A stretch of DNA of 64,000 bases from contig NZ_CP055481.1 of assembly GCF_013705725.1 (NCBI RefSeq), positions 124,001-188,000 of the forward strand, in the 5' to 3' direction. The stretch comes from Klebsiella sp. RHBSTW-00484 (GTDB lineage Bacteria; Pseudomonadota; Gammaproteobacteria; Enterobacterales; Enterobacteriaceae). Made by a program: the position numbers and the translations under genes. Positions 18,868 through 28,477 of the stretch are shown here, in pieces. Position 1 is the stretch's first letter. Each line of letters starts with the position of its first letter. Under the pieces are notes generated by a model that saw only the letters and a program-made list of their open reading frames with translations, searched no databases and was not told where the DNA came from.

Positions 18868-20202
18868 ATGAAACTTTCTATTGTGGAAAAAATCGGTTTC
18901 GGCGCAGGGGATATGGCAATAAACGTAGTAATTATTGCCATGCAGCTGCTGCTCGCCTATTTCTATACCGATATCTACGGCCTGAGCGCCGCTGATGTTG
19001 GCGTATTGTTTGTGGTTGTCCGAATGATTGATGCCATTATTGACCCGGCCATGGGTATCCTCACTGATAAGCTCAATACCCGCTGGGGGCGCTATCGCCC
19101 GTGGCTGCTGTGGTTTGCTATCCCCTTCGGCTTCGCCGTTTATTTGATGTTTATTACGCCTGATATGGCTTATATGGCCAAACTGGCATGGGCCTATGGC
19201 ACCTATATTCTTATGACTCTGGTGTATACCGCTATCACCATCCCCTATATTTCGATGATTGGCGTGATTACCAGCGATCCCGTTGAACGGCTTAGCGCAA
19301 ACGGATATCGCTTTGTGATGACCAAAATTGCCGCTTTCCTGGTGACTATTGTGGTACCGATGCTTGCCGTTTGGCTGGGGCAGGGTAATAAGGCTTTGGG
19401 CTATCAGTTTTCGATGGGATTAATGGGGGCAATGGGTGCGCTGCTGTTTATTTTCTGTTTTCTCACCACTCGCGAACGCAGCGAACCGGAAATTACGTCG
19501 TTATCAGTAGGAAAGCAGTTTAAGTATCTGTTACGTAACGATCAGTGGATTATTCTCGGCATTGTTATTTTGCTGCTGATGTGCGGTTATGTTATTCGTG
19601 GTTCCGTCGCGGCTTATTACGCCAAGTATTATCTCAATGGTGGCGACAGCCTGATTTCACCGTTCCTGACCACCGGAGTTATCGCTTCCATTCTGGCGAT
19701 GATTGCTACTACCTGGATAACCAAGTTCTGGGACAAAATTAAAATGTTCCGCTATACCCAGCTTGTCACTTTTGTTCTGAGCGCGCTGATGTATTTCTTC
19801 GTCGGTCGTGAAAATCTCGTGCTGGCATTTACATTCTATTTCCTCATTAATTTCTTCTGCGACATGCAAATGCCGGTGTTCTGGTCCTCTATCGCTGAAG
19901 CGGTGGATTACGGAGAAAAGAAAACGGGTCTGCGCGTTTCCGGTCTTGCGTTTGGCGGCATTCTCTTCTTCCAGAAATTTGGTATGGGGGTTGCGGGTGG
20001 CGTGCTGGGATTCCTGCTGAGCCATTTTGGTTATCAGGCTGATGTTGAACAGAGCGCACGTTCGTTAACGGGTATTGCGCTGATGATGACGCTGATTCCA
20101 GCTCTGTTCCACCTTGCGGTCGGGCTGCTTATGAAAAAGTATCTGATTAACAACGAATATTATCGTGATATTCAGCTTTCTCTGGCGCAGAAACAGGCAT
20201 AA
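18868..20202 (+). CDS. GPH-family (glycoside-pentoside-hexuronide) cation symporter
   Basis: A 444-residue, twelve-segment transporter of the MelB/YicJ type. The N-terminal 'IGFGAGDMAINVV' and the loop 'MGILTDKLNTRWGRYRPWLL' (about residues 61-80) are diagnostic of the GPH family. First gene of an apparent operon with a PfkB kinase (gap 9 bases), an ADP-ribosylglycohydrolase-fold protein and a GntR regulator. The arrangement parallels E. coli yegTUVW but with a GPH transporter instead of a nucleoside permease. The substrate is unknown, probably a glycoside or nucleoside-like compound. Confidence 0.9.
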   Translation: MKLSIVEKIGFGAGDMAINVVIIAMQLLLAYFYTDIYGLSAADVGVLFVVVRMIDAIIDPAMGILTDKLNTRWGRYRPWLLWFAIPFGFAVYLMFITPDMAYMAKLAWAYGTYILMTLVYTAITIPYISMIGVITSDPVERLSANGYRFVMTKIAAFLVTIVVPMLAVWLGQGNKALGYQFSMGLMGAMGALLFIFCFLTTRERSEPEITSLSVGKQFKYLLRNDQWIILGIVILLLMCGYVIRGSVAAYYAKYYLNGGDSLISPFLTTGVIASILAMIATTWITKFWDKIKMFRYTQLVTFVLSALMYFFVGRENLVLAFTFYFLINFFCDMQMPVFWSSIAEAVDYGEKKTGLRVSGLAFGGILFFQKFGMGVAGGVLGFLLSHFGYQADVEQSARSLTGIALMMTLIPALFHLAVGLLMKKYLINNEYYRDIQLSLAQKQA

Positions 20203-20211
20203 GGAGGGCAA

Positions 20212-21171
20212 ATGAACGTTATGAATAAGGTTTGGGTTATCGGTGATGCCTCCGTCGATCTGGTGCCGGAAAAACAAAATAGCTACCTGAAATGCCCCGG
20301 CGGCGCATCGGCGAACGTGGGAGTGTGCGTTGCCAGGCTGGGCGGAGAGTGCGGCTTTATTGGCTGTCTTGGCGATGACGATGCCGGGCGTTTCCTACGT
20401 CAGGTTTTTCAGGATAACGGCGTGGATGTCTCTTTTCTACGCATGGATACGGCCCTGACCAGCGCGGTGCTAATCGTCAACCTGACGGCTGATGGGGAAC
20501 GCAGCTTTACCTATCTGGTGCATCCAGGTGCTGATACCTACGTTTCGCCGCAGGATCTGCCGCCGTTCAGGCAGCACGAATGGTTTTACTTTAGCTCAAT
20601 TGGCCTCACCGACAGCCCCGCCCGTGAGGCGTGCCTTGAGGGTGCGAGAAGAATGCGTGAAGCGGGTGGCTACGTACTGTTTGACGTCAATCTACGCAGC
20701 AAAATGTGGCGGGATACCGGTGAAATACCGCAACTGATCGCGCAGTCCGCCGCGCTTGCCTCTATCTGTAAAGTTTCGGCAGATGAACTTTGCCAACTGA
20801 GCGGCGCCAGCCATTGGCAGGATGCGCGTTATTACCTGCGCGATCTGGGCTGCGACACCACCATCATCTCATTAGGCGCTGATGGCGCGCTGTTGATTAA
20901 CCCTGAAGGTGAGTTCTGTTTTCCAGCACCACACGTTGAGGTCATCGACACCACCGGAGCGGGTGATGCTTTCGTCGGCGGCCTGCTGTTCACCCTTTCC
21001 CGCGCAAATTGCTGGGATTATGCCCTGCTGGCAGAAGCCATCAGCAATGCCAATGCCTGCGGCGCAATGGCGGTGACGGCAAAAGGGGCAATGACCGCTC
21101 TGCCGTTTCCCGACCAGCTCAATACTTTTCTTTCCAGCCATTCGCTGGCACAAGCCATGACCGTGAAATAA
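20212..21171 (+). CDS. PfkB-family carbohydrate kinase
   Basis: A 319-residue ribokinase-superfamily kinase. The N-terminal 'GGASANVGVCVARLGG' (about residues 30-45) is PfkB signature 1, and 'DTTGAGDAFVGGLLF' (about 247-261) is signature 2 with the catalytic base Asp in GAGD. It phosphorylates a sugar or nucleoside with ATP. The start at 20212 follows AGGAGG; an ATG at 20221 is also possible. It lies between a transporter and a glycohydrolase-like gene, suggesting that it acts on the sugar released inside the cell. Confidence 0.92.
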   Translation: MNVMNKVWVIGDASVDLVPEKQNSYLKCPGGASANVGVCVARLGGECGFIGCLGDDDAGRFLRQVFQDNGVDVSFLRMDTALTSAVLIVNLTADGERSFTYLVHPGADTYVSPQDLPPFRQHEWFYFSSIGLTDSPAREACLEGARRMREAGGYVLFDVNLRSKMWRDTGEIPQLIAQSAALASICKVSADELCQLSGASHWQDARYYLRDLGCDTTIISLGADGALLINPEGEFCFPAPHVEVIDTTGAGDAFVGGLLFTLSRANCWDYALLAEAISNANACGAMAVTAKGAMTALPFPDQLNTFLSSHSLAQAMTVK

Positions 21172-21180
21172 GGAGTCATC

Positions 21181-22221
21181 ATGCACGTTGATCAAAACAA
21201 AATACTGGGATGCCTGGTTGGCGCCGCCGCCGCGGACGCGATGGGAGCAGCGACGGAAGTACGCACCCAGCAGCAAATAAAAGACTATTTTGGCGGCTGG
21301 GTGACGACCTTTCAAAAACCGCCAGCCGATACTTTTGGCCGCTGCAATGAAGCGGGCATGTGTACGGATGATTTTATCCAGGCCAAGTACATTATGGACG
21401 CGCTGCTGCGCCATCAGCGTGAGGTCAGCGACGAAGCGATGCGCGAGGCCTTCCAGCAGTGGTTGGATTATCCTTACTACGCCAACTTTACGGGGCCCAC
21501 GACGCGCGCGGCGATGAAAGCGATCTTTAACGACAATCGCGCCTCTTTGCAGGGAGAGCTGGAAGGCGAAAAACAGTCGGTACAGATCATTAATAAAGGT
21601 AACGCGGAAGCAACCAACGGCGCGGCCATGAAGATTTGGCCTGCGGCGGTGCTGCATCCTGGTAATATCGACGCGGCAATTCAATGTGCGTTGCAGATTT
21701 GCCGATTTACCCATAACAACGTGCTAGCGATGTCCGGCGCCGCGGCGATGGCGGCGGCAACCAGCGAGGCTTTAAGAGCGCAGACCGATGCAGACAGCAT
21801 CATTGCCGCCGGTATCTACGGTGCGCAAAGAGGCTATCTTCTGGCGCAGGAACAAGGGGCGATGATGGTCGCCGGACCTTCCGTTGCCCGACGTATTGAG
21901 CTGGCCGTAGATATCGGTAAACGTCATCGCCATTGGGAAACGGCGATAGTGGACATTGCTGATATTATTGGCTCCGGGCTGCACGTCAGTGAAGCGGTGC
22001 CCGCGGCCTTTGGCCTGTTCGCGTGTTGTCCGAATTCTGCCGTAGATGCTATTATCTCCGGCGTTAATATCGGCAATGATACTGATACCGTCGCCACCAT
22101 GGTTGGGGCGATTTCCGGCGCATTCCATGGCGTGGAGGCTTTTCCCGCCGATTATTTAACGACCTTAGATCGTATGAATCATTTCGATTTGGCAGAACTG
22201 GCCAGGCAAATCGCAGGGTAG
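21181..22221 (+). CDS. ADP-ribosylglycohydrolase-fold protein (YegU-like)
   Basis: A 346-residue DraG/ARH-fold hydrolase. The dimetal-site motifs are present: 'GAAAADAMGAATE' near residue 13, 'MCTDDF' near 60 and 'IGNDTDTVATMVGAISGAFHG' near 299. The fold cleaves N- or O-glycosidic bonds to ribose. In this operon (transporter, kinase, GntR) it more likely cleaves an imported ribosyl compound than ADP-ribosylated protein (inference). RBS AAGGAG; 9 bases after the kinase. Confidence 0.88.
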   Translation: MHVDQNKILGCLVGAAAADAMGAATEVRTQQQIKDYFGGWVTTFQKPPADTFGRCNEAGMCTDDFIQAKYIMDALLRHQREVSDEAMREAFQQWLDYPYYANFTGPTTRAAMKAIFNDNRASLQGELEGEKQSVQIINKGNAEATNGAAMKIWPAAVLHPGNIDAAIQCALQICRFTHNNVLAMSGAAAMAAATSEALRAQTDADSIIAAGIYGAQRGYLLAQEQGAMMVAGPSVARRIELAVDIGKRHRHWETAIVDIADIIGSGLHVSEAVPAAFGLFACCPNSAVDAIISGVNIGNDTDTVATMVGAISGAFHGVEAFPADYLTTLDRMNHFDLAELARQIAG

Positions 22222-22283
22222 CGAATTCACCCTGCCGGGGACGGTAACACGTCCCCTGCTGGCGAAGACGTGAGGTGCGCAGT

Positions 22284-23006
22284 TTGCAGGTTGATAAAAC
22301 GAGCTTTACTCCGCTTTATAAGCAACTATTTTTTATCATCTGTCAGCAGATCCAGAATGGGTCTTTGCCTTTAGGCAGCCAACTGCCGACGCAAAAAGAG
22401 ATTGCCAGGACTTATAACGTCTCGCTGATTGTGGTGAAACAGGCCTGGAGCGAGCTGATCAATGCGGGGATTATTTCGTCCCAGCGCGGAAGTGGTTCGG
22501 TAGTTTGCTCCGTGCCGGAAGGAGTGAGCTATGGCCACACGTTTCGCGGTATTACCAGCGATCTCCAGGACGCCAGCGTGGCGATTGAGAACCGTATTCT
22601 GGAAATCGCACCGCGTCGCGCGCGCGATGCTCAGGCTGATGGCCTGAGCCTGCCCGCACAGCATCATTATCTTTATATTTCGCGTGTTCGTTGCCTGAAT
22701 AACCGTCCGTTCAACCATGAGAAGATTTATCTCGATCTCAGCTTCTTTCCTGGACTGGAACTGACGCCGCAGGCGCTGGAGCATACGTCGCTCTATTCGC
22801 TACTGAACGTGACTAGCGACTCGGCGATTGAAAAAGTTGAGGCGATTTTACCTTCCGCCGAACTGTGTGAAAAATTGCAAATTGCCGCGAATAAACCGCT
22901 GTTATCTGTCGCCAGACAGACATTTCAAGCCGGACACGATAGCCCGTTTGAATATTGCCGTTATTATGTGCTGTCTGAATACTTTGGCGAAATTCATTAT
23001 CACTGA
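22284..23006 (+). CDS. GntR-family (HutC/UTRA type) transcriptional regulator
   Basis: About 240 residues: an N-terminal winged helix ('QLPTQKEIARTYNVSLIVVK', about residues 35-54) and a C-terminal UTRA ligand domain ('LPAQHHYLYISRVRCLNNRP', then 'ALEHTSLYSLL'). The start is uncertain: a TTG at 22284 has GAGG at good spacing, while the GTG at 22275 overlaps that site. Probably represses the three-gene cassette upstream, as YegW-like regulators are encoded beside theirs. Confidence 0.85.
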   Translation: MQVDKTSFTPLYKQLFFIICQQIQNGSLPLGSQLPTQKEIARTYNVSLIVVKQAWSELINAGIISSQRGSGSVVCSVPEGVSYGHTFRGITSDLQDASVAIENRILEIAPRRARDAQADGLSLPAQHHYLYISRVRCLNNRPFNHEKIYLDLSFFPGLELTPQALEHTSLYSLLNVTSDSAIEKVEAILPSAELCEKLQIAANKPLLSVARQTFQAGHDSPFEYCRYYVLSEYFGEIHYH

Positions 23007-23104
23007 TCTATCTGCTCCAATCCTGCGATAACCCCACTATATCTGGCATTTACCTGCTTTACTGTCCATCGTATTCTTGCTGAAAAAATCGTCAGGAGAC
23101 AGGT

Positions 23105-24409
23105 ATGTCGCTCTGGTTTTCCCATCCTCTGTTCCTTCCTTCAATCATCGTTGGCATCACGATTCTGCTCTGGGCGACTTCGTTACTGCCGGAGTTTATG
23201 ACCGCGTTGCTGTTTTTTGCCGCCGCGATGATCGCCAAAATCGCGCCGCCTGAGGTTATCTTCGGTGGTTTTGCTTCATCGGCCTTCTGGTTGGTGTTCA
23301 GCGGCTTCGTGCTGGGAATAGCCATTCGCAAAACCGGGCTGGCGGACAGGGCGGCCCGCTCGCTCTCGTCGCGGCTAACCGATTCCTGGCCGCTGATGGT
23401 CGGCAGCGTGGTGCTTCTCAGCTATGCCTTAGCCTTTGTTATGCCGTCCAATATGGGGCGCATTGCGCTGCTGATGCCGATTGTGGCGGCGATGGCAAAA
23501 CGCGCGGGGATTGAGGATGGCACGCGCGGCTGGTATGGGCTGGCGCTGGCGGTTGGCTTCGGCACCTTCCAGCTGTCGGCGACCATTTTGCCTGCTAACG
23601 TTCCGAATCTGGTCATGAGCGGCGCGGCGGAAGGCTCATACGGTATCCACCTGAATTATCTACCCTATTTATTGCTGCACACGCCGGTGCTCGGTTGGCT
23701 AAAAGGGGCGGTACTGGTTGCGCTGATATGTTGGTTGTTTCCCGGAAAACCGCATCCGCCGCGCGACATGACGCCGCTGCCGCCGATGAGCCATGATGAG
23801 AAGCGCCTTGCATGGCTGTTAGCGGTGGTACTGACTCTGTGGGTGACGGAGAGCTGGCACGGCGTGGGGCCAGCCTGGACGGGGCTGGCGGCGGCGGTGA
23901 TAACGCTTCTGCCGCGCGTTGGTTTTATCAACGGCGAAGAGTTTTCCAGCGGCGTAAATATTCGTACCTGTATTTACGTCGCCGGGATTCTGGGGCTGGC
24001 GATCACTGTCACCCAGACGGGTATCGGTAGCGTGATGGGAAATGCGCTGCTGCATATTATGCCGCTGGATAAAGAGAGTCCGTTTACCAGTTTTCTCGCA
24101 TTGACCGGTATTACCAGCGCGCTGAACTTTATTATGACTGCCAACGGCGTACCAGCGCTGTATACCACCTTCGCGCAGAGTTTTTCCGACGCCACCGGCT
24201 TTCCGCTGCTGAGCGTAATTATGATTCAGGTGCTGGGGTATTCCACGCCGTTGCTGCCGTATCAGGCATCACCGATTGTAGTGGCTATGGGACTGGGGAA
24301 AGTACCTGCTCGAGCGGGAATGCTGCTGTGTATCGCGCTGGCGGCGGTGAGCTATTTAATTCTGCTACCGCTGGATTATTTGTGGTACCAAGCGTTGGGA
24401 AAACTGTAG
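23105..24409 (+). CDS. DASS/SLC13-type anion symporter
   Basis: A 434-residue polytopic protein with about eleven hydrophobic segments and the divalent-anion:Na+ symporter layout: a first half with 'PSNMGRIALLMPIVAAMA' (about residues 113-130) and a second with 'TANGVPALYTTFAQS' (near 344). The motifs are divergent from classic SNT motifs. Starts after CAGGAGACAGGT. Follows the GntR gene by about 100 bases. The substrate is not determinable; it may belong to the same accessory module or be independent. Confidence 0.75.
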   Translation: MSLWFSHPLFLPSIIVGITILLWATSLLPEFMTALLFFAAAMIAKIAPPEVIFGGFASSAFWLVFSGFVLGIAIRKTGLADRAARSLSSRLTDSWPLMVGSVVLLSYALAFVMPSNMGRIALLMPIVAAMAKRAGIEDGTRGWYGLALAVGFGTFQLSATILPANVPNLVMSGAAEGSYGIHLNYLPYLLLHTPVLGWLKGAVLVALICWLFPGKPHPPRDMTPLPPMSHDEKRLAWLLAVVLTLWVTESWHGVGPAWTGLAAAVITLLPRVGFINGEEFSSGVNIRTCIYVAGILGLAITVTQTGIGSVMGNALLHIMPLDKESPFTSFLALTGITSALNFIMTANGVPALYTTFAQSFSDATGFPLLSVIMIQVLGYSTPLLPYQASPIVVAMGLGKVPARAGMLLCIALAAVSYLILLPLDYLWYQALGKL

Positions 24410-24420
24410 CGGGATAAGAA

Positions 24421-24500
24421 AACCCGGAGGCGGCGCTTGACGCGCTTTGTCCGGGCTACCAGGCGATTAACCCCGGTTGCGAAGCGCTACCGGGGAGGTG
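24421..24500. repeat. REP pair between DASS transporter and tpiA
   Basis: CCCGGAGGCGGCGCTTGACG with CTTTGTCCGGGCTAC, then ACCCCGGTTGCGAAGCGCTA with CCGGGG. Between the convergent gene ends at 24409 and 24514, so it marks the right border of the accessory cassette. Confidence 0.75.
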
Positions 24501-24513
24501 CCTGTTAAAGCTA

Positions 24514-25281
24514 TTACGCGTTTTTAGCCGCTTCTGCTGCTTTAACGATCACTGCGAAAGCGTCTGCTTTCAGAGATGCACCGCCAACCAGCGCGCCGTC
24601 GATATCCGGCTGGGTGAACAGCTCAGCTGCGTTGCCTGCGTTAACGGAACCGCCGTACTGGATGATCACTTGTTCAGCGACTTTCGCATCAGCTTTCGCG
24701 ATGTGGTCACGGATGAATTTGTGAACCGCCTGAGCCTGAGCAGGGGTCGCAGATTTGCCGGTACCGATCGCCCATACTGGTTCGTAAGCGATAACTACGC
24801 CTTCGAATGCGGCTGCGCCCTGAGTTTTCAGAACGGCGTCAATTTGACGTGCGCAAACTTCTTCGGTTTTGCCCGCTTCGTTTTCTGCTTCGGTTTCACC
24901 GATGCACAGAACCGGGATCAGACCCTGTTCTTTCAGTACCGCGAATTTTTTAGCGATCAGTTCGTCGGACTCTTTGTGGTAGGTACGACGCTCGGAGTGA
25001 CCAATGATGATGTACTGGGCACCAATGTCTTTCAGCATTTCAGCACTTGTTTCACCAGTGAATGCGCCGGACAGGTTCAGGTCAACATTCTGCGCGCCCA
25101 GGTGGATGTGGCTGCCCGCAGCGGCTTGTTTAGCCAGGTCGATGTACATTTCAGGCGGAGCAATTGCAACTGCACAGCCGGTAACGCCAGCCAGTTCTTT
25201 ACGCAGGTTAGCAACCAGCTCGTTTACCATGTGGCGGCTGCCGTTCAGTTTCCAGTTACCCATCACTAAAGGATGTCGCAT
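24514..25281 (-). CDS. tpiA: Triose-phosphate isomerase TpiA
   Basis: A 255-residue TIM-barrel enzyme interconverting dihydroxyacetone phosphate and glyceraldehyde-3-phosphate. The catalytic Lys in 'GNWKLNGS' (K11), His in 'IIIGHSERR' (near 95) and Glu in '[13 protein letters not shown]' (near 167) are all present. Next to yiiQ on the same strand as in E. coli. Its usual neighbour cdh is 6 kb away, beyond the accessory cassette. Confidence 0.98.
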   Translation of the reverse strand: MRHPLVMGNWKLNGSRHMVNELVANLRKELAGVTGCAVAIAPPEMYIDLAKQAAAGSHIHLGAQNVDLNLSGAFTGETSAEMLKDIGAQYIIIGHSERRTYHKESDELIAKKFAVLKEQGLIPVLCIGETEAENEAGKTEEVCARQIDAVLKTQGAAAFEGVVIAYEPVWAIGTGKSATPAQAQAVHKFIRDHIAKADAKVAEQVIIQYGGSVNAGNAAELFTQPDIDGALVGGASLKADAFAVIVKAAEAAKNA

Positions 25282-25389
25282 TTTAATTCTCCACGCTTCA
25301 AAGCGAATTAAGGAATATAGCCGCCCCCGAGGGCAGCATGGTCTGTGAAACAGTATAGAGATTCATCACTGGAAAGGCTTTGCTTTTTG

Positions 25390-25989
25390 TCATTTATTGT
25401 TGTCTTCCAGCGTATCAGATAGCGCCAGCTTAATCGGTTCAACAGCGAAGGTCAGCCCCTTTTCGCCGTTATCCGCCACCACATAGCGCACTGCGCCTTC
25501 GGTTTCCGTGAAGTAGCGTTTTCCTTTCCCTGCAGTCAGCAGTTTTTGCAACTTCAGCTGGCTTTGCGCCTGGCTAAGCGTCGGCACGAAAGCACGTATA
25601 ACCGCGCTCATATACTCCTGCGCTTTGGCTTTCGCCGCTTTCTGCTGCGGCCCCTGGATCGGTAGCCAGGTGACCTGCATCGATTTAATTTTGAGCGTTC
25701 CGCGCTCAAGAGCGGTAGAGGCGTAAAGATTCTCGTTGATTTTGCTGGCTGCGCGAGTCAGGTTTACCCGATCGCGGTTGGAGGAGATTGCACGGAATTC
25801 ATTGAGCGGTAGCTTTGGGTTATCGGTATTAAATTTTTCCCGAAACTCGCTGATCGAGATGTCAAAGACCGGCGCACCGGAGAGAACATAGGGAGCCGTA
25901 GCGGCGGAATCAGATTCAGCGGACAGCGCCTTTTGGCCGACAGATAGCGCTGTCAGCCCAATCAAACACAAGGTTGCCCACTTCTTCAT
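25390..25989 (-). CDS. yiiQ: Periplasmic DUF1454 protein YiiQ
   Basis: A 199-residue protein with a Sec signal peptide (residues 1-23, ending 'ALSA-ES'). The remainder is a conserved domain of unknown function. Sits upstream of tpiA on the same strand, the E. coli arrangement. No catalytic motif seen. Confidence 0.9.
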   Translation of the reverse strand: MKKWATLCLIGLTALSVGQKALSAESDSAATAPYVLSGAPVFDISISEFREKFNTDNPKLPLNEFRAISSNRDRVNLTRAASKINENLYASTALERGTLKIKSMQVTWLPIQGPQQKAAKAKAQEYMSAVIRAFVPTLSQAQSQLKLQKLLTAGKGKRYFTETEGAVRYVVADNGEKGLTFAVEPIKLALSDTLEDNNK

Positions 25990-26101
25990 GCCCGTCCTTC
26001 CTTTTTTTGCCTGCTGACGATTAAAACGGGAACCGCCACGCTTGTCAAAAAGTCACGCCTTCAGGGTAAACTACGCAGGTGATGATGATAAGGAATAAAA
26101 T

Positions 26102-26530
26102 ATGACCTTACAGCAGTGGCTGTTCTCAATTAAAGGGCGCATCGGGCGTCGTGATTTCTGGATTTGGATTGCCATCTGGATTATGACCATGAGCGCGCTG
26201 TTCACGCTGGCTGGCAGTAATCTTCTCAATTTGCAGACTGCGGCTTTTATCCTGGTATGCCTGCTGTGGCCTACGGCGGCGGTCACGATTAAACGTTTAC
26301 ACGATCGTGGTAAATCAGGCCTGTGGGCGCTATTGATGATTCTGGCGTGGATGCTGCTGGCGGGAAACTGGTCGATGTTGCCCGGCGTCTGGCAGTGGGG
26401 CGTTGGGCGGTTTATACCGACACTAATTATCGTCATGATGCTTATCGACCTGGGCGCGTTTGTCGGCACCCAGGGGGCAAATAAGTTTGGCAAAGAGACG
26501 CTGGACGTTCGCTGGAAAGCGGAGTCCTGA
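26102..26530 (+). CDS. yiiR: DUF805 inner-membrane protein YiiR
   Basis: A 142-residue membrane protein with about four hydrophobic segments and the DUF805 signature 'GRIGRRDFWIW' (residues 12-22) and 'TIKRLHDRGKSGLWALL' (about 62-78). Function unknown. Divergent from yiiQ. Its stop (ending 26530) abuts the fpr stop on the other strand (26531), so the two genes are tail to tail with no spacer. Confidence 0.9.
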   Translation: MTLQQWLFSIKGRIGRRDFWIWIAIWIMTMSALFTLAGSNLLNLQTAAFILVCLLWPTAAVTIKRLHDRGKSGLWALLMILAWMLLAGNWSMLPGVWQWGVGRFIPTLIIVMMLIDLGAFVGTQGANKFGKETLDVRWKAES

Positions 26531-27277
26531 TTACCAGTAGTGCTCGGCGGTCATATGGCCCGGTCGGCGACGCAGATGTTTGCTCATCTGCCGGGTTTCT
26601 TTGAGCAACTGCTGAGTATCGCGCACCATCTGCGGGTTACCGCACAGCATGACGTGGCTGCTTTCAGCGCTCATCGGCAGACCAACGGCCTCTTCGAGCG
26701 CGCCGGTTTCGATCAGGAACGGAATACGTCCCGTTAGCATGCCCGGTACGGTTTCCCGGCTGACGACCGACTGGATGCGCAGCTTGCCCGCATAACGTTG
26801 TTCCAGCGCCTGCATCTGCGGCAGATAGCTGAGATCGGCGGCATAACGTGCGGCGTGGACCAGCACCAGATTTTTAAAGCGATCCAGGTCTTTCCCTTCT
26901 TCCAGAATCGACAGGTACGGGCCAATTGCCGTACCGGTGGCTAACATCCACAGCGTATCGCAGTCCGGCACCTCTTCCAGCACGAAGAAACCGGCGGCCT
27001 CGCTGACAACCTGCACCTCATCACCCGGCTTCAGTGCGGCCAGGCGTGGGCTGAGTTTGCCCTCTGGAACCGTCACCAGATAGAACTCAAGATCGGGATT
27101 GCTGGGGGCGTTGACGTAGGAATAGGCCCGCTGCACGCGTTCGCCGTCAACATCGAGGCCCAGTTTGGCAAACTGCCCTGCGGTGAACGGATCAACCGGC
27201 GCGTGAACGGTGAGGCTAAACAGTGCATCAGTCCAGTTTTGTACTTTTACCACTTTTCCTGTAACCCAGTTTGCCAT
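26531..27277 (-). CDS. fpr: Ferredoxin/flavodoxin-NADP+ reductase Fpr
   Basis: A 248-residue FAD enzyme (same length as E. coli Fpr). The FAD-binding motif 'RAYSYVNAP' (about residues 50-58), the NADP-site 'LATGTAIGPYLSIL' (about 112-125) and the C-terminal aromatic 'AEHYW' that stacks on FAD are present. Supplies electrons to flavodoxin/ferredoxin for radical-SAM and biosynthetic enzymes and in oxidative stress. Between yiiR and glpX as in E. coli. Confidence 0.97.
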   Translation of the reverse strand: MANWVTGKVVKVQNWTDALFSLTVHAPVDPFTAGQFAKLGLDVDGERVQRAYSYVNAPSNPDLEFYLVTVPEGKLSPRLAALKPGDEVQVVSEAAGFFVLEEVPDCDTLWMLATGTAIGPYLSILEEGKDLDRFKNLVLVHAARYAADLSYLPQMQALEQRYAGKLRIQSVVSRETVPGMLTGRIPFLIETGALEEAVGLPMSAESSHVMLCGNPQMVRDTQQLLKETRQMSKHLRRRPGHMTAEHYW

Positions 27278-27372
27278 CGCGTCTCTCCTCTCAATCTCAT
27301 TAGTTTATCTTCACCGCGACGAGAGAAGATTTCCAGCCCAAAAAGGCTGGAAAGCTCTATTGATCAAATGTT

Positions 27373-28383
27373 TTACAGGATGTGCAGCTGGATATCCGGG
27401 TCTTTACGATCGAGATAATGAATCGACTGAATGCGGCGGATGGTGCGGGATTTGCCGCGGATCAGCAGCGTTTCAGTGGTCGCCATGTTGCCCTTGCGAG
27501 TGATGCCATCCAGCAGGTCGCCTTTGGTGATGCCGGTGGCGGAGAAAACGACGTTATCGCTGCGCGCCATCTCGTCCAGACGCAGCACTTTGCCTGCTTC
27601 GATGCCCATTGTCTGGCAGCGTTCCAGTTCGTTTTCGCCGATGCGGCGGTTCTCTTCGCTGTCGCCCTTAACGTGATGACGCGCCAGCAGACGGCCGTTC
27701 ATATCGCCGTCCAGCGCGCGGATAACGGCGGCTGAGACGACGCCTTCCGGCGCACCGCCGATACCATACATGACGTCAACTTCGCTGTCCGGCATACAGG
27801 TCAGAATGGATGCCGCGACGTCGCCGTCGGGGATGGCGAACACGCGCACGCCCAGTTTTTGCAGCTCAACAATAACGTCGTCGTGACGTGGCTTGGCTAA
27901 GATGGTGACCGTTAATTCATTCAGCGGTTTATTCAGCGCGTGGGCGACGTTATGCAGGTTCTCCGCCAGCGGTAGGTTCAGATCAATAGCGCCTTTCGCA
28001 CCCGGACCGACAATGAGCTTTTCCATATACATATCCGGCGCGTTCAGGAAGCAGCCCTTATCGCCTACCGCCATGACCGCCAGCGCGTTGGCCTGGCCCA
28101 TGGCCGTCATGCGAGTGCCTTCAATGGGGTCTACGGCGATATCTACCGCATCGCCTTTGCCGGTACCAACGCGCTCGCCAATGTACAGCATCGGCGCTTC
28201 GTCGATTTCGCCTTCGCCAATCACGATGGTGCCATCGATATTGATCAAGTTGAGCATAATGCGCATGGCGTTGACCGCAGCGCCGTCGGCGGTGTTTTTA
28301 TCACCGCGGCCTAACCACTTATAGCCTGCCAGGGCGGCAGCTTCGGTGACACGCGAAAATTCGATAGCCAGTTCTCGTTTCAT
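27373..28383 (-). CDS. glpX: Fructose-1,6-bisphosphatase class II GlpX
   Basis: A 336-residue metal-dependent phosphatase (E. coli 336) producing fructose-6-phosphate for gluconeogenesis. 'GEGEIDEAPMLYIGE' (near residue 57) and 'VDPIEGTRM' (near 85) are the metal-binding motifs. In E. coli it is the third gene of glpFKX. Here it is separated: upstream is a short intergenic stretch and a divergent hypothetical gene, while glpFK lie about 15 kb away. It must therefore use another promoter; AT-rich TATGCTAAAAT about 45 bases before the start is a candidate -10. Confidence 0.96.
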   Translation of the reverse strand: MKRELAIEFSRVTEAAALAGYKWLGRGDKNTADGAAVNAMRIMLNLINIDGTIVIGEGEIDEAPMLYIGERVGTGKGDAVDIAVDPIEGTRMTAMGQANALAVMAVGDKGCFLNAPDMYMEKLIVGPGAKGAIDLNLPLAENLHNVAHALNKPLNELTVTILAKPRHDDVIVELQKLGVRVFAIPDGDVAASILTCMPDSEVDVMYGIGGAPEGVVSAAVIRALDGDMNGRLLARHHVKGDSEENRRIGENELERCQTMGIEAGKVLRLDEMARSDNVVFSATGITKGDLLDGITRKGNMATTETLLIRGKSRTIRRIQSIHYLDRKDPDIQLHIL

Positions 28384-28477
28384 GATTCACTCATCTGAAT
28401 AAAATTGCGTGTATTTTAGCATAGGCAGCCGCAGCCCGGCTGATACACTCTTGCGCTGCGTATGCGCTAAATTATGG

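Noticed and set aside
18650..18871. Short plus-strand frame of 73 codons upstream of the GPH transporter
   Set aside because: It runs through the palindromic repeat and into the transporter leader; no coding signature.
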